NCBI GenBank assembly: GCA_900045905.1 | Contig: FCNS01000035.1 | Span: forward strand, 1-64,000 | DNA length: 64,000 nt | Origin: Clostridiales bacterium CHKCI001 | GTDB taxonomy: Bacteria > Bacillota > Clostridia > Lachnospirales > Lachnospiraceae | Reading direction: 5' to 3' | Shown: positions 7,981 to 17,281 of the stretch, in pieces | How positions within the stretch are numbered: position 1 is the stretch's first letter | How the letters are laid out: every line of letters begins with the position of its first letter | Position numbers and translations under genes: made by a program | The notes under the pieces: generated by a model | What the model saw: the letters and a program-made list of their open reading frames with translations, nothing else | What the model was told of the DNA's origin: nothing | Database searches by the model: none

Positions 7981-10047
7981 TTATTTAAGACGAATTGACT
8001 CCATGACTACATCTTTCAATCTAGCAATTGCCTCCTCTATAGTTACTCCTTTTAACTGAGCTCCTGCGATTGAAAGGTGCCCGCCTCCTCCAAGACGTTC
8101 CATAATCACTTGAACATTTACTTCATCAATTGATCTTCCACTAATATAAATCTGATTATTATAATCTGTCAATACAAATGAAGCTTTGATCCCTCGAATA
8201 CCAAGTAATTCATTAGCAGCTTGTGCTGCAATTACTGTCGGACTTTCATTTGTATCATTTGGACACACACTAATTGCATAACTGTCTGCAAATACTTCCG
8301 CATTACGAACCGCTTCTGCCTTTGCCTTATAATCTTCCATATTATCTCGAAACATTTTACGAACTCTCGTAACATCAGCACCATTTCTTCTTAGAAATGC
8401 AGCTGCCTCAAATGTACGAACACCTGTCTTATTTAAGAAATTATTCGTATCTACTACCATCCCTGCATAAATCGCATCAGCATCTCCTGATTTAATACGA
8501 ATGTCTTCAGAATAATACTGCAAAATTTCTGCTACCATCTCACAAGTAGAAGAAGCGTATGGTTCTACATAAGAAAGTAATGCGTTTTCAATTACATCTC
8601 TCGTTTGACGATGGTGATCCAATACCACAATATTTTGGGCACGGCTTAATAGTTCTGGTGATTCTGTATAACTTGGACGATTTGTGTCCACTACAACTAA
8701 TAACGTATTTGGATGAATTCTTTTCAATGCCTCCTCTTTTGTAATAAAAAGATCCTCATCATATTCTGGAGTATTGCGATAACGATCCATCAAAGGTTTC
8801 ACATTATTTGTAACATCTTCTGCCACAATGCTTGCATGTTTGGCCGATGTCTTTGCAGCCCGGTAAATCCCAATTGCTGCTCCGATACAGTCCACATCAC
8901 TAATGTGATGTCCCATAATAATAACATCCTCTTTTGTTTCAATTAATTCTCGAAGCGCATGTGCCTTTACACGTGCTCTAACTCTTGTATTCTTTTCTTG
9001 CGTTGGAGACTTACCTCCATAGTATGTGATATTATCTTTTTCTTTCAAAACGACTTGATCTCCACCCCGTCCAAGTGCCATATCCATAGCACTGCGGGCA
9101 TAATCGGAATTTCGAATATAACTTTCCCCTCCAGCACCTAATCCAATACTTAGTGTAATTGACATCTCATTTCCAATATTAACAGTCTTTACATCTTCCA
9201 GCAAGGAAAATCGTTCTTCTTTCATCTCTTCCAGATGTTTTTGTTTCAATACAACAAAATACTTGTCCTTCTCCAATTTTTTAAGAATACCACCATAGCG
9301 ATTCACATATTTATTAATCTTACGATCAATCAATGCTACAAGCAACGAACGTCTTACCTCTTCCACACTCTTTAATGCTTCTTCATAATTATCCATATAA
9401 ATCAAACCAGAAACCATACGTTCCTTTTCGATTTCCTTTTGATAGTATAAAACCTCGGTCTCATCAAACAAGTAAACCGCATACATGCTGACTTTTGTTA
9501 GTTCCTGATCTTTTATAGAAACCATATCTTTTACATCAGAAAATAAAATTTTGCGAATCGAAAGCTGATAGTTACGCCCGCAAAACACAACATGTACAAT
9601 TGAATCTTCACTTCCTCTTGGATAACTTTTACTTGTAATTTCTGGAAATATTGCATTTAATGTTCGATGTCCTCTTCCATCCTGCTCTATAATTTTCTGA
9701 AATTCTTTATTACTCCATGCGATTTTTCCTGCATTATCTGCCATTGCATAGGGAACTGTCATACTGTCCAACAAACGCTTTTGTAATTGAGCATAATTGG
9801 AAGCATAATTCATCAGATCACAATGCAACTGTTTTCGATAATACTGATAAATTCCAATCGCCACTGTAATATAGATCATAATAAAAACAGTCATAATTGT
9901 TCCTGCTTTCATATCTACAAAGTAAATAACTAGATTCATGACAATTAGTAATGGAGCTAAAAATAGTGGCCAACTCATATATTCACGAAAACTACCTTTG
10001 AGACGAGGAATCTTACCTGTTAGTTCCTTTCTTATCCTTTTACTCAT
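7981..10047 (-). CDS. gdpP: GdpP-type cyclic di-AMP phosphodiesterase
   Basis: Membrane-bound DHH/DHHA1 phosphodiesterase that hydrolyses c-di-AMP, a signal for potassium and cell-wall homeostasis. With start ATG 10047 (GAGGGA just upstream) it has 688 aa. Two transmembrane helices lie at about 25-68, a PAS-like domain at about 75-140, and a degenerate GGDEF region around 215-330. The DHH domain shows GHHISDVD (379-386), VVVDTNRP and LDHHRQ (DHH at 477-479). A DHHA1 domain with GGGGH motif ([12 protein letters not shown]) follows. It is followed by rplI and dnaB as in many Firmicutes. The reading frame starts at 10068 but has no ribosome binding site there. Confidence 0.9.
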   Translation of the reverse strand: MSKRIRKELTGKIPRLKGSFREYMSWPLFLAPLLIVMNLVIYFVDMKAGTIMTVFIMIYITVAIGIYQYYRKQLHCDLMNYASNYAQLQKRLLDSMTVPYAMADNAGKIAWSNKEFQKIIEQDGRGHRTLNAIFPEITSKSYPRGSEDSIVHVVFCGRNYQLSIRKILFSDVKDMVSIKDQELTKVSMYAVYLFDETEVLYYQKEIEKERMVSGLIYMDNYEEALKSVEEVRRSLLVALIDRKINKYVNRYGGILKKLEKDKYFVVLKQKHLEEMKEERFSLLEDVKTVNIGNEMSITLSIGLGAGGESYIRNSDYARSAMDMALGRGGDQVVLKEKDNITYYGGKSPTQEKNTRVRARVKAHALRELIETKEDVIIMGHHISDVDCIGAAIGIYRAAKTSAKHASIVAEDVTNNVKPLMDRYRNTPEYDEDLFITKEEALKRIHPNTLLVVVDTNRPSYTESPELLSRAQNIVVLDHHRQTRDVIENALLSYVEPYASSTCEMVAEILQYYSEDIRIKSGDADAIYAGMVVDTNNFLNKTGVRTFEAAAFLRRNGADVTRVRKMFRDNMEDYKAKAEAVRNAEVFADSYAISVCPNDTNESPTVIAAQAANELLGIRGIKASFVLTDYNNQIYISGRSIDEVNVQVIMERLGGGGHLSIAGAQLKGVTIEEAIARLKDVVMESIRLK

Positions 10048-10095
10048 AAATTCCCTCATTTCTATCATTGTTACATATTTATCGAATCGTTTAAA

Positions 10096-10115
10096 AGCCG
10101 GAGAGTTCCCCGGCT
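10096..10115 (-). terminator. Terminator after spmB
   Basis: AGCCGG (10096-10101) and CCGGCT (10110-10115) form a GC-rich 6-bp stem with 8-nt loop, followed on the minus strand by TTTTAAA. It lies 86 bp beyond the spmB stop and before the gdpP ribosome binding site. Confidence 0.6.
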
Positions 10116-10200
10116 CTGAAGTTTTTATCTTTTTTATTATAACATTTTTGAGAAAAAATAGAAAGTAAATTTATACGAATTTCCAGTTTATTCCCAATTC

Positions 10201-10725
10201 TTACATCATATTGGCTAGAACCACGCTGGCTGCTACTCCAACAAACGTAGTAAGTAACGCTCCTGGAAGTGTATAACGTGTTTTTGTCACCTTAGCCGCC
10301 ATAAAATAAACACTCATTGTATAAAAAATTGTTTCTGTACAGCTCATACTAATAGAAGCAATTTTTCCAATCAGCGAGTCTGTACCATATGTACGAAAAA
10401 GGTCTAATACCAATCCTGTGGCAGCAGAAGAAGAAAACATTCTAACCAATGTCATTGGAATTAAATCAGAAGGAAATCCAATCGCCTCTGATGGAGATTT
10501 CAATAATTGGGAAAGAAAATCTAAAAATCCGCTTGCACGCAATACTCCAACTGCAACCATTAAACCAATTAGTGTAGGTAAGATTTCCACTACTGTTTTT
10601 AATCCATCTTTTGCTCCATCCACAAATACATCATATACATGAACTTTTTGTAATATCCCGTGCATAATTACATAAAAGATTAAGAGTGGAATAATCATAT
10701 TAGAAATATATAAAAGAATGTTCAT
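10201..10725 (-). CDS. spmB: Spore maturation protein B
   Basis: A 174-aa integral membrane protein with a nucleoside-recognition (Gate) domain, about 4-5 hydrophobic segments and the family motif of conserved small residues around SSSAATGLVLDLF. SpmA and SpmB together are needed for proper dehydration of the spore core in Bacillus. AGGAGG is 5 nt before the ATG. It follows spmA by 68 bp on the same strand, and both length and order match spmAB elsewhere. Confidence 0.9.
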   Translation of the reverse strand: MNILLYISNMIIPLLIFYVIMHGILQKVHVYDVFVDGAKDGLKTVVEILPTLIGLMVAVGVLRASGFLDFLSQLLKSPSEAIGFPSDLIPMTLVRMFSSSAATGLVLDLFRTYGTDSLIGKIASISMSCTETIFYTMSVYFMAAKVTKTRYTLPGALLTTFVGVAASVVLANMM

Positions 10726-10793
10726 AGTTACCTCCTAATAGATAGCATAGCTTTATATGATATTTCATTTTTTATCCTAAAATCCTATGCAAC

Positions 10794-11393
10794 CTATCGT
10801 TTTCTGCCCATTATCTTGCAAAATATAATTCCTACCACTGTGCTAATTAGTGTAGCGATTATCGCTGGACCTATAATTCCTGCTGGATTTACCGATCCGT
10901 ACTGTGCCCGATACGCAATCATATTAACAGGAATCAATTGCAATGATGAAATATTTAAGATTAAGAGGGTACACATTGCATCGCTGGCAACTGTAGTATG
11001 TTCTTGTACCCCTTTCTCCTCCTTTTTATTCAATTCCTGCAAACTTTCCATCGCTTTTAATCCTGCTGGCGTTGCAGCCCAGCCAAGTCCTAAAATGTTG
11101 GCTATTATATTTGTCGTAATATGCTCTTTGGCTAAATGCCCATTTGGTACATCAGGAAACATCCAATTAACAAACGGTGCAATTAAATTTGTCAACTTTT
11201 GAATTAGCTTTCCTTGTCTGGCAACTTCCATTAATCCAGTCCACAGCGACATCACGCCAAGCATTGTAATACAAAGAGTTACTGCTTCTTTTGCAGAATC
11301 CAGCGCTCCATTTGTTACCGCTTCCATTCTACCTGTTGCCATTCCCCATCCAACACCAATAATCATCATTGCAGCCCATAAAATATTTAACAC
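10794..11393 (-). CDS. spmA: Spore maturation protein A
   Basis: A 199-aa membrane protein of the Gate/nucleoside-recognition family, with the SpmA signature TTNIIANILGLGWAATPAGL at about residues 92-111. The start is GTG (11393) with AGGGGAT 11 nt upstream; no better ATG exists. It forms an operon with spmB. Expression would be expected late in the mother cell by analogy with Bacillus, though no promoter is clear here. Confidence 0.9.
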   Translation of the reverse strand: MLNILWAAMMIIGVGWGMATGRMEAVTNGALDSAKEAVTLCITMLGVMSLWTGLMEVARQGKLIQKLTNLIAPFVNWMFPDVPNGHLAKEHITTNIIANILGLGWAATPAGLKAMESLQELNKKEEKGVQEHTTVASDAMCTLLILNISSLQLIPVNMIAYRAQYGSVNPAGIIGPAIIATLISTVVGIIFCKIMGRKR

Positions 11394-11521
11394 AATACAA
11401 TATCCCCTAATGATATCTTTTTTCTACTTTATTATGAAAAAGGACAATTCATTCCTGATTTCCACTATATATTTTTAGAAAATTCCCCTGAATCTCTCTA
11501 TATTCATCTGTTATTATTACT

Positions 11522-11903
11522 TTAACTTTTTTCATCTACTGGAATTACTATATGATATTCAAAACTAAAACTCTGAGAATCACCCGCTGACTCTAATTCA
11601 AGTTCAGCAATTTCATACTAACCTTCTAATGCTGCCTTATCATCACTTCAATACAAAAGATACGTTTCTTCTTCATTACAAGTAAATGTGATCGTTCCCT
11701 CTGCATATCCAGGTATATCCACATCATCTCCTAAGAATTCATAGTTGAGCTCTCCTTCTGCTTTTTCACTTCCTTCACTCTGCATCATGTTTTCAACTAT
11801 CTTTTCTGCTATGCTCTTATTCTCAGTTTTACTTGAACATCCAGTAAATAATACCCCTTTCATACCAATGAATGGCCATTATTGTTGTGAACTTTTTTCT
11901 CAC
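11522..11903 (-). pseudogene. Broken lipoprotein gene (frameshift plus two in-frame stops)
   Basis: A GTG start at 11903 with GGAAGAGG upstream begins a basic signal-like stretch (VRKKFTTIMAI). A one-base shift then moves to the frame encoding GVLFTGCSSK, a typical lipobox followed by a charged, acidic secreted region. That frame is interrupted by TGA at 11650 and TAG about 30 nt further, yet remains protein-like to TAA at 11522 (SFSFEYHIVIPVDEKS). Total coding capacity is about 125 residues. Three independent lesions make this a decayed gene rather than a sequencing slip. Family unknown. Confidence 0.7.
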
Positions 11904-12110
11904 AATCCTCTTCCTTTCTAAAATTTTCTTTATATTATAATGCTACTGTCTTATCTCTCACTGCTTCCACAAGATATATAGAAACAAGAGTTATATCAGT
12001 TATGAGTCAGTTCATCATAAACAACAGACACTTAAATATGCCAAATTGGGATATATTATTTCCTTTTTTTAACCTATTATATTAATATTCCTCCATCTAT
12101 AAAATTTCAA

Positions 12111-12162
12111 GCATAAAAAGCAAGGTGCTGCACAACTATTTTATAGCAGTTGTACAACACCT
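12111..12162 (-). terminator. Terminator of the small membrane protein gene
   Basis: Arms 12123-12137 and 12148-12162 pair at 13 of 15 positions, followed on the minus strand by TTGCTTTTTATG. It lies 17 bp after the stop at 12179. Confidence 0.8.
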
Positions 12163-12178
12163 CTTTCATTCATCAATT

Positions 12179-12358
12179 CTATTCTACAGAAATCGAATCA
12201 CTAATTTCGAACATTTCACCTGTACGTGTCTCCATTGATATAGTAGACATATAAGTATTCTCTACAGTTTCTTCAGCTTTTGACATGAACTTGCTACAAA
12301 GAATCAGTATTATAATCAACAAAATACTCCAATGAAAAACAGTCTTTTTTATTCTCAT
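12179..12358 (-). CDS. Small single-pass membrane or secreted protein
   Basis: A 59-aa protein starting at ATG 12358, chosen because AGGAAGGAGG lies 5 nt upstream; the frame is open 11 codons further but without a ribosome binding site. One hydrophobic helix (about residues 9-24, VFHWSILLIIILILC) is followed by an acidic 35-residue tail. It could be a secreted peptide or a small membrane protein; I do not recognise the family. It has its own terminator. Confidence 0.65.
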   Translation of the reverse strand: MRIKKTVFHWSILLIIILILCSKFMSKAEETVENTYMSTISMETRTGEMFEISDSISVE

Positions 12359-12690
12359 ATTTTCCTCCTTCCTAATTTTATCCATTCCCATAGAACTTAC
12401 ATTTTATTATTTTCTGAGTCTATGTACATTTTTCACTTTCTTCTACTTGGATATTTTTGGAAATTTTTTCAGTTAATAAATTTTCATAGAATTAATTTAC
12501 TGCAAAAAATATTTTATTACAAAAGACAATTTTCGTTCTTCACTATATCATATTAGATTAATAATGTAAATATCAAAATGTTATTTCCATTTTTTTCATT
12601 TTTCTGAATTCACTAAATATTCTGAATGTTTTACCTATTACGGTAATCTCTTTATAAGGTATATTAATATTCAATTAAAAAATTTTCAAA
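12359..12690. other. AT-rich intergenic region
   Basis: No gene is visible. It should hold the promoter of the small membrane protein on the minus strand, but no clear -35/-10 pair stands out among many A/T runs. Confidence 0.5.
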
Positions 12691-12720
12691 AAAACACCCA
12701 TGACAAGGAGTCATGGGTGT
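12687..12720 (-). terminator. Terminator of the rpsF-ssb-rpsR operon
   Basis: A perfect 11-bp stem (ACACCCATGAC 12694-12704, GTCATGGGTGT 12710-12720) with 5-nt loop, followed on the minus strand by TTTTTTTG. It lies 11 bp downstream of the rpsR stop. Confidence 0.95.
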
Positions 12721-12731
12721 AAACTGTTTTC

Positions 12732-12995
12732 TTATTCTGTTACATATGGCATTAAAGCAAGATGTCTTGCTCTCTTGATAGCTACTGTTAAAGCTCTCTG
12801 ATGCTTTGCACAGTTTCCTGTAATTCTTCTTGGAAGAATCTTGCCTCTCTCTGATACATATCTTTTTAATTTATTTACATCCTTATAATCAATTACGCCA
12901 TTATTTTCTCCGCAGAATACACAAACTTTCTTTCTTCTGCGTCCGCCTCTTCTCTTCATTGGAGAATCTGGTCTCTCAGACTTATTATATGCCAT
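12732..12995 (-). CDS. rpsR: 30S ribosomal protein bS18
   Basis: An 87-aa small-subunit protein that binds 16S rRNA next to S6. The basic N-terminus ([11 protein letters not shown]), the [18 protein letters not shown] core and the [19 protein letters not shown] tail match S18. A CVFCGEN segment retains two cysteines (C25, C28), which suggests the Cys-containing form of S18, although the other usual cysteine ligands are not complete. The ribosome binding site AAGGAGG is 7 nt upstream. It is the last gene of rpsF-ssb-rpsR. Confidence 0.97.
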   Translation of the reverse strand: MAYNKSERPDSPMKRRGGRRRKKVCVFCGENNGVIDYKDVNKLKRYVSERGKILPRRITGNCAKHQRALTVAIKRARHLALMPYVTE

Positions 12996-13046
12996 GATAG
13001 TTCCTCCTTTTCTCTAAATTTTATCGTCTCAATTCTGTTATTATCT

Positions 13047-13541
13047 TTAATTAAATGGAAGTCCTTCATCTTCCACACCATCAGGAATATTCATAAATCC
13101 GTCACTTACTGCACTAGATGGTGCTGGTCTGGACGTTGGAGGTGCTGGCTGGAACCCACTATCAAATCCTGCATTATTAAAATTACCTGGATTATTACTG
13201 CGATATTCGCCTGCTGCCGCCTTACTTTCTGCAAATTCCTGATCTTCTACAACTACATCAGTTGTATAAACCTTCTGACCGTCTCGATTTGTGTAGCTTC
13301 CTGTCTGAATTCTTCCAGTTATCACAATTTTCGTTCCTTGGTGGAAATACTTTTCTGCAAATTCTGCCGCACGGTCAAATGCTACACACTGAATAAAGTC
13401 CGCGGTTGCCTCACCATTGTTTCCACGTCCTCTACGATCTACAGCCAATGTATATCTTGCAATTGCCATCTGGCGTTCTCCTTGAGAGTAACGAATATCT
13501 GGATCTCTTGTGAGTCTTCCCATTAAAATAACTTTATTCAT
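13047..13541 (-). CDS. ssb: Single-stranded DNA-binding protein
   Basis: A 164-aa SSB. The OB fold spans residues 1-110 (MNKVILMGRLTRDPDIRY, FIQCVAFDRAAEFAEKYF), then a Gly/Asn/Pro-rich linker and the acidic C-terminal tip EDEGLPFN, which recruits replication and repair partners (consensus DDDLPF). GAGGTAG precedes the ATG. Its place between rpsF and rpsR is the standard Firmicutes arrangement. Confidence 0.96.
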   Translation of the reverse strand: MNKVILMGRLTRDPDIRYSQGERQMAIARYTLAVDRRGRGNNGEATADFIQCVAFDRAAEFAEKYFHQGTKIVITGRIQTGSYTNRDGQKVYTTDVVVEDQEFAESKAAAGEYRSNNPGNFNNAGFDSGFQPAPPTSRPAPSSAVSDGFMNIPDGVEDEGLPFN

Positions 13542-13580
13542 ATTCTACCTCATTTCTATACCAATCATGAGCCGTGTTAA

Positions 13581-13868
13581 TTAAGCTTCCTGCTTAACAC
13601 ACAGATATCTAATAACGGATTCCATAATACGAACGTGTCTTTCTACTTCATTTGGACACTCAGAATCACCTTCGAACTGAATGAAATAATAATAAGCTTC
13701 TCTCATTTTCTGGATTTCATAAGCTAATCTCTTCTTACCCCATTCATCAACATTAGTTACTGTGCCGTTGAAACGAGTAATATAATTTTTTACTTTTTCA
13801 ATTACAGCTGCTCTTTCTTCATCCTCGAGCTTTGCACTAACAACTACGGCTAATTCATATTTGTTCAT
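13581..13868 (-). CDS. rpsF: 30S ribosomal protein bS6
   Basis: A 95-aa S6 protein (MNKYELAVVVSAKLEDEE, NVDEWGKKRLAYEIQKMREAYY). It pairs with S18 on the 30S platform. AGAAGGAGG precedes the ATG. It is the first gene of the operon behind a near-consensus promoter at 13943-13971. The leader contains a hairpin CTCTC/GAGAG near 13901-13915. In other bacteria S6:S18 autoregulates through the leader, but I cannot confirm that binding motif here. Confidence 0.96.
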   Translation of the reverse strand: MNKYELAVVVSAKLEDEERAAVIEKVKNYITRFNGTVTNVDEWGKKRLAYEIQKMREAYYYFIQFEGDSECPNEVERHVRIMESVIRYLCVKQEA

Positions 13869-13942
13869 CTGTCTAACCTCCTTCTGGTCTCTGGCCCTCT
13901 CCTTTTAGAGAGCAAGGAAATAATAATATATCACGGTTTTCC

Positions 13943-13971
13943 ATTTTACAATATTTATCTTAAAATTGCAA
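13943..13971 (-). promoter_or_regulatory. Promoter of rpsF-ssb-rpsR
   Basis: Minus-strand -35 TTGCAA (13971-13966), 17-nt spacer, -10 TAAAAT (13948-13943). The leader before rpsF is about 70 nt. Confidence 0.8.
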
Positions 13972-14008
13972 GCATTTTTTTGAACAAATAAAAAAATATT
14001 TTATCCTC

Positions 14009-14037
14009 TTGTTATTCTTTTTGAATCATGGCATAAT
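14009..14037 (+). promoter_or_regulatory. Promoter of the DUF951 gene
   Basis: TTGTTA (14009-14014), 17-nt spacer, CATAAT (14032-14037), 29 bp ahead of the start at 14066. It is divergent from the rpsF promoter 40 bp away. Confidence 0.65.
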
Positions 14038-14065
14038 AAAAAAAACGAAAGGTGGAAACTACACA

Positions 14066-14248
14066 ATGGATTATCAGGTCGGTGATATTGTTAAATTAAA
14101 AAAAGCCCATCCATGTGGCAGCCAAGAATGGGAAATTCTGCGAGTAGGGATGGATTTTCGTTTGAAATGTCTTGGATGCGGACATCAGATTATGGTTTCG
14201 AGAAAACTAGTTGAAAAAAACACAAGAGGACTACGTAAACCTGATTGA
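14066..14248 (+). CDS. DUF951 family protein
   Basis: A 60-aa basic protein beginning MDYQVGDIVKLKKAHPCGS. HPCG, a CLGCGH motif and the RKLVEK end define DUF951 (YyzM-like). The start at 14066 has AAAGGTGG 12 nt upstream; the frame is open to 14009, but that part covers the promoter. The cysteines (C18, C38, C41 region) suggest a small metal-binding fold. It is often found near rpsF in Firmicutes. Function is unknown, with an RNA or ribosome link possible from its neighbours only. Confidence 0.85.
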   Translation: MDYQVGDIVKLKKAHPCGSQEWEILRVGMDFRLKCLGCGHQIMVSRKLVEKNTRGLRKPD

Positions 14249-14258
14249 ATGCAGCAAA

Positions 14259-14319
14259 GCGGCAGTTGGCTCTATAAAATGAAGCCATACCTCAATAAGG
14301 TTAAAAAACTAACTGCCGC
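14259..14319 (+). terminator. Branched hairpin between convergent genes
   Basis: A perfect 9-bp outer stem (GCGGCAGTT 14259-14267, AACTGCCGC 14311-14319) encloses two small hairpins (GGCT 14268-14271/AGCC 14283-14286 and ACCT 14289-14292/AGGT 14298-14301). The result is a possible three-way junction. It sits 10 bp from both convergent gene ends. No T-run follows, so it is not a classic intrinsic terminator. Confidence 0.55.
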
Positions 14320-14328
14320 ATCCGTCTG

Positions 14329-16509
14329 TTATACCTGATTGCCTTCTTCTTTTCTCTCATCAATGGTCTTATTAACTTCTTGCGCAAGTGCTTTTTCTAA
14401 TTCTTCTTTCCATTGCACTTCTGCCTCCAGCACTTTGGAATCTTGCGCCTTTGTCACTGTTTTTTTTCCGTCACGGATCGATGGAATATCCACCATCTTT
14501 TTTTCTTCGCGTACCGCAGCAATTTCATTTGGTTCTGTTATAACAGGCGATTGTTTTACAAGAGGTTTCCAAGCATTCCAGTTCGCGTCTCTCTTATTCC
14601 AAGAATCCGAGGCTGTTTCTGTTATATTTTTTTCTAGATTACTATTTCCTTCAATTGGCTGCTCATTCGATTCCTCTATAACTTTGTCGAGTTTATCGTT
14701 TGAAAATGCCTCTGTTGTTTTTAATTCTGCTGGAAATGAATGAATCTCTTTCTTCTTTTTTGCTTTATTCCGAACCCAGCGAATGATAAGCAAAAGAACG
14801 GTTCCTATTATAAGGATTCCAAGCACAATCAAAAAAATAGGCAAATAACTTTGCTGTGTTGTAACGACTGCTACTTCTACACTTAATCCCTGACTGCTTT
14901 CTTCATAACCTTTTCCATTTGCTGTAACTCGCCCAGATAGAATATCATCTTCTTGAACTCGCTCTCCATTTAAAAAGTTTGTATGATAAACAATCTCTGG
15001 TTCTTCTCCATTTACAAAGAACTGATCGAAGTATAGTTTTTCTTCAAACTGATATGGCATAGCAAATCTCAGCATTCCCGTGTAGTCTTGTTCATAAGAC
15101 ACATAAGAATCCGAATTAAAAATAGTTTGAAATGCCTTTGTAATCTCATCTGCCGTTCCAGACTGTTTTACTACAACTCCGAATTGATTTTCCTGTGTCT
15201 GTAAATCGATGGAAGAAAGTCCCTGCGCTTCTTCTTGCATCGTTGTTTTGATGGATTCTTGCTCCTTTTGTAAAGGAACTCGATCGTAATTTAATACAAT
15301 CGTACGTTCAAATTTATTATTCCACCCAACATCTGTAGTAATATCAATACTGGAAACTTCATACGAATTATCAAATAAAAATGTAATATCTATCTTATCG
15401 ATATTATCATCTAATAAAATTTGATATCCATTTTCTGCATATGGAAATTCCGGATTATTATTATTTTGCTCTACATCAGCTGACTCATTATCCATTTGTT
15501 TCTTATCTTTCTCAGACGATACGAATGAAATTCCATCTGACGCTTTTGCATAATAAAGAAATGGCAATTCATGTACATCTGCTACAAAATAAGAGGATAA
15601 ATCTACATTTTCCTGAAATTCCTGCTTAAACTGAAACATACCATCACTTGTGCTGACCGATTCCATTCCATTGGTCTGGCAATCCATCACTGCATTAGTA
15701 AATTCACTTAACTGCTGCGGTGTCATATTTTGCATCGTTGCCTGATAAAAGGTTTGATTTTCTTTTTCTCCCCATGTACTTGTCGCCCCTGCAGGCAGAC
15801 GCGCAGCAAATTCTTCTCGTATTTGAGCCTGTTTGGCTTCTGAAACATTCAAAAGCATTCGTATTTCAATGGTCCGATTAAATAAATTATCTTGTGTAAT
15901 ATCTGTGATAAAATCAATCCCTTTAAACTCTACATGACGATCATTGCTATAACTTAAATAATCATCATCTTCCAGTTTTACCTCTTCTCCATTACAGACT
16001 AATTCATTGCTGTAATCTCGAAATAATTTCTCCACATTGGCTAACGATTCATTTTCTTTCTTAGCAATTGCTTTTTTTAACCAAATTAACAGATCAGATG
16101 GCTCAATATCTTCTCTTAGAACGGTTTGTTCCTCATATAGAGTATCAACTGTTTCAATTATAACATGTCCCGCTTCTCCAACAATTGCATCGACTTTCTG
16201 CTTATAGTCTTCCATGCTAGTAAAGCTTAATTTAAAGCTATACTCATAATATCCAGATTTTAATACTCGTTCCCATTCTAATTGAGAAGGACATTCTGCT
16301 TGAATTAATCGGTCCAGACTCTTTATCGTCGTATCTGCCTCTCGATTAAATGTACTTCTAGAAAAACGAGCGGTAATCGTTCTAGTTCCAGTCCAATTCG
16401 CATCTACCTCTGTCTCAGAGCTTGTGCGTACTTCTCCTCCACATCCAGTCACTAACATTACCATTACTGATATGAGCAGTAACAGCAGCCATTTTGCCTG
16501 TTTTTTCAT
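14329..16509 (-). CDS. Large lipoprotein with C-terminal membrane helix, unknown function
   Basis: A 726-aa protein with a lipoprotein signal peptide (hydrophobic residues 7-20, lipobox LVTG-C23). A long extracellular part of about 530 residues contains several repeated beta-rich blocks with FSRSTFN and SFTSMEDYKQ-like segments. One transmembrane helix lies at about 570-595 (LPIFLIVLGILIIGTVLLLI), followed by a basic stop (RNKAKKKK) and a charged tail of about 120 residues. A lipid anchor and a second membrane anchor in one protein is unusual, and the tail would be cytoplasmic. I do not recognise the family. It starts 8 nt after the sirtuin stop and is probably co-transcribed with it. Confidence 0.8.
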   Translation of the reverse strand: MKKQAKWLLLLLISVMVMLVTGCGGEVRTSSETEVDANWTGTRTITARFSRSTFNREADTTIKSLDRLIQAECPSQLEWERVLKSGYYEYSFKLSFTSMEDYKQKVDAIVGEAGHVIIETVDTLYEEQTVLREDIEPSDLLIWLKKAIAKKENESLANVEKLFRDYSNELVCNGEEVKLEDDDYLSYSNDRHVEFKGIDFITDITQDNLFNRTIEIRMLLNVSEAKQAQIREEFAARLPAGATSTWGEKENQTFYQATMQNMTPQQLSEFTNAVMDCQTNGMESVSTSDGMFQFKQEFQENVDLSSYFVADVHELPFLYYAKASDGISFVSSEKDKKQMDNESADVEQNNNNPEFPYAENGYQILLDDNIDKIDITFLFDNSYEVSSIDITTDVGWNNKFERTIVLNYDRVPLQKEQESIKTTMQEEAQGLSSIDLQTQENQFGVVVKQSGTADEITKAFQTIFNSDSYVSYEQDYTGMLRFAMPYQFEEKLYFDQFFVNGEEPEIVYHTNFLNGERVQEDDILSGRVTANGKGYEESSQGLSVEVAVVTTQQSYLPIFLIVLGILIIGTVLLLIIRWVRNKAKKKKEIHSFPAELKTTEAFSNDKLDKVIEESNEQPIEGNSNLEKNITETASDSWNKRDANWNAWKPLVKQSPVITEPNEIAAVREEKKMVDIPSIRDGKKTVTKAQDSKVLEAEVQWKEELEKALAQEVNKTIDERKEEGNQV

Positions 16510-16517
16510 GTGTCCTC

Positions 16518-17246
16518 CTACTCAATTCCACAGATCGTACCAAGAATTTCTCCTATTTTTCCTGTTACAATCAAATCTGCCACAGAATCTCTTGCCGTTG
16601 TATCCTTATTAATCAAAACTAATTTATTTCCTTTGTAATAATCAATCAATCCTGCTGCTGGATAAACAACGAGGGAGGTTCCTCCTACAATTAACATATC
16701 TGCATGACTGATTTCATAGATCGCTTCTCGTAAGATTCCCTGATCTAGTCCCTCCTCATATAACACAACATCTGGCTTAATCCTTCCACCGCAGTGACAA
16801 GTTGGAATTCCTTCCATCTTCATTATATCTTCCAGCGTGTAAAATTCTCCGCACCGCTCACAATAATTGCGCAGTACGGAACCATGTAATTCTAATACTT
16901 TTTTACTGCCAGCTTTTTGATGCAGTCCATCAATATTTTGTGTAATAACAGCACTCAATTTTCCCTCTGCTTCCAGCTTTGCCAACGCCTTATGAGCACG
17001 GTTTGGCTGTGCATCTGGAAATAACATCTTATTGCGATAAAAACGAAAGAATTCTTCTGGCTTCCTTATATAAAAAGTATGACTTAAAATCGTTTCAGGA
17101 GGATAGGCGTACTGTTGATGGTACAACCCATCTACACTGCGAAAGTCTGGTATATTACTCTCTGTGGACACACCAGCACCACCAAAAAATACAATCCGCT
17201 TACCTTCCTCTATCCACTGTTTTAATTGTTCCATAGCAGTACCCAT
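16518..17246 (-). CDS. NAD-dependent protein deacylase, Sir2 family
   Basis: A 242-aa sirtuin. The NAD-binding GAGVSTESNIPDFRS (24-37), QNID (103-106) and catalytic H121 in ELHGS are present. The Zn2+ site is C129xxC132 ... C150xC152 (CERC, CHC), and a C-terminal GTSLVVYPAAGL completes the Rossmann fold. It removes acetyl or other acyl groups from lysines at the cost of NAD. AAGGAGGG precedes the ATG. The gene lies between the palindrome array upstream and the large lipoprotein gene downstream; substrates are unknown. Confidence 0.93.
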   Translation of the reverse strand: MGTAMEQLKQWIEEGKRIVFFGGAGVSTESNIPDFRSVDGLYHQQYAYPPETILSHTFYIRKPEEFFRFYRNKMLFPDAQPNRAHKALAKLEAEGKLSAVITQNIDGLHQKAGSKKVLELHGSVLRNYCERCGEFYTLEDIMKMEGIPTCHCGGRIKPDVVLYEEGLDQGILREAIYEISHADMLIVGGTSLVVYPAAGLIDYYKGNKLVLINKDTTARDSVADLIVTGKIGEILGTICGIE

Positions 17247-17281
17247 AATATTCCCTCCTTCTGATTATTTACTATAAAAGT

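Noticed and set aside
10096-10115. Riboswitch or RNA element upstream of gdpP
   Set aside because: Only a simple GC-rich hairpin with T-run on the spmB side; a terminator explains it.
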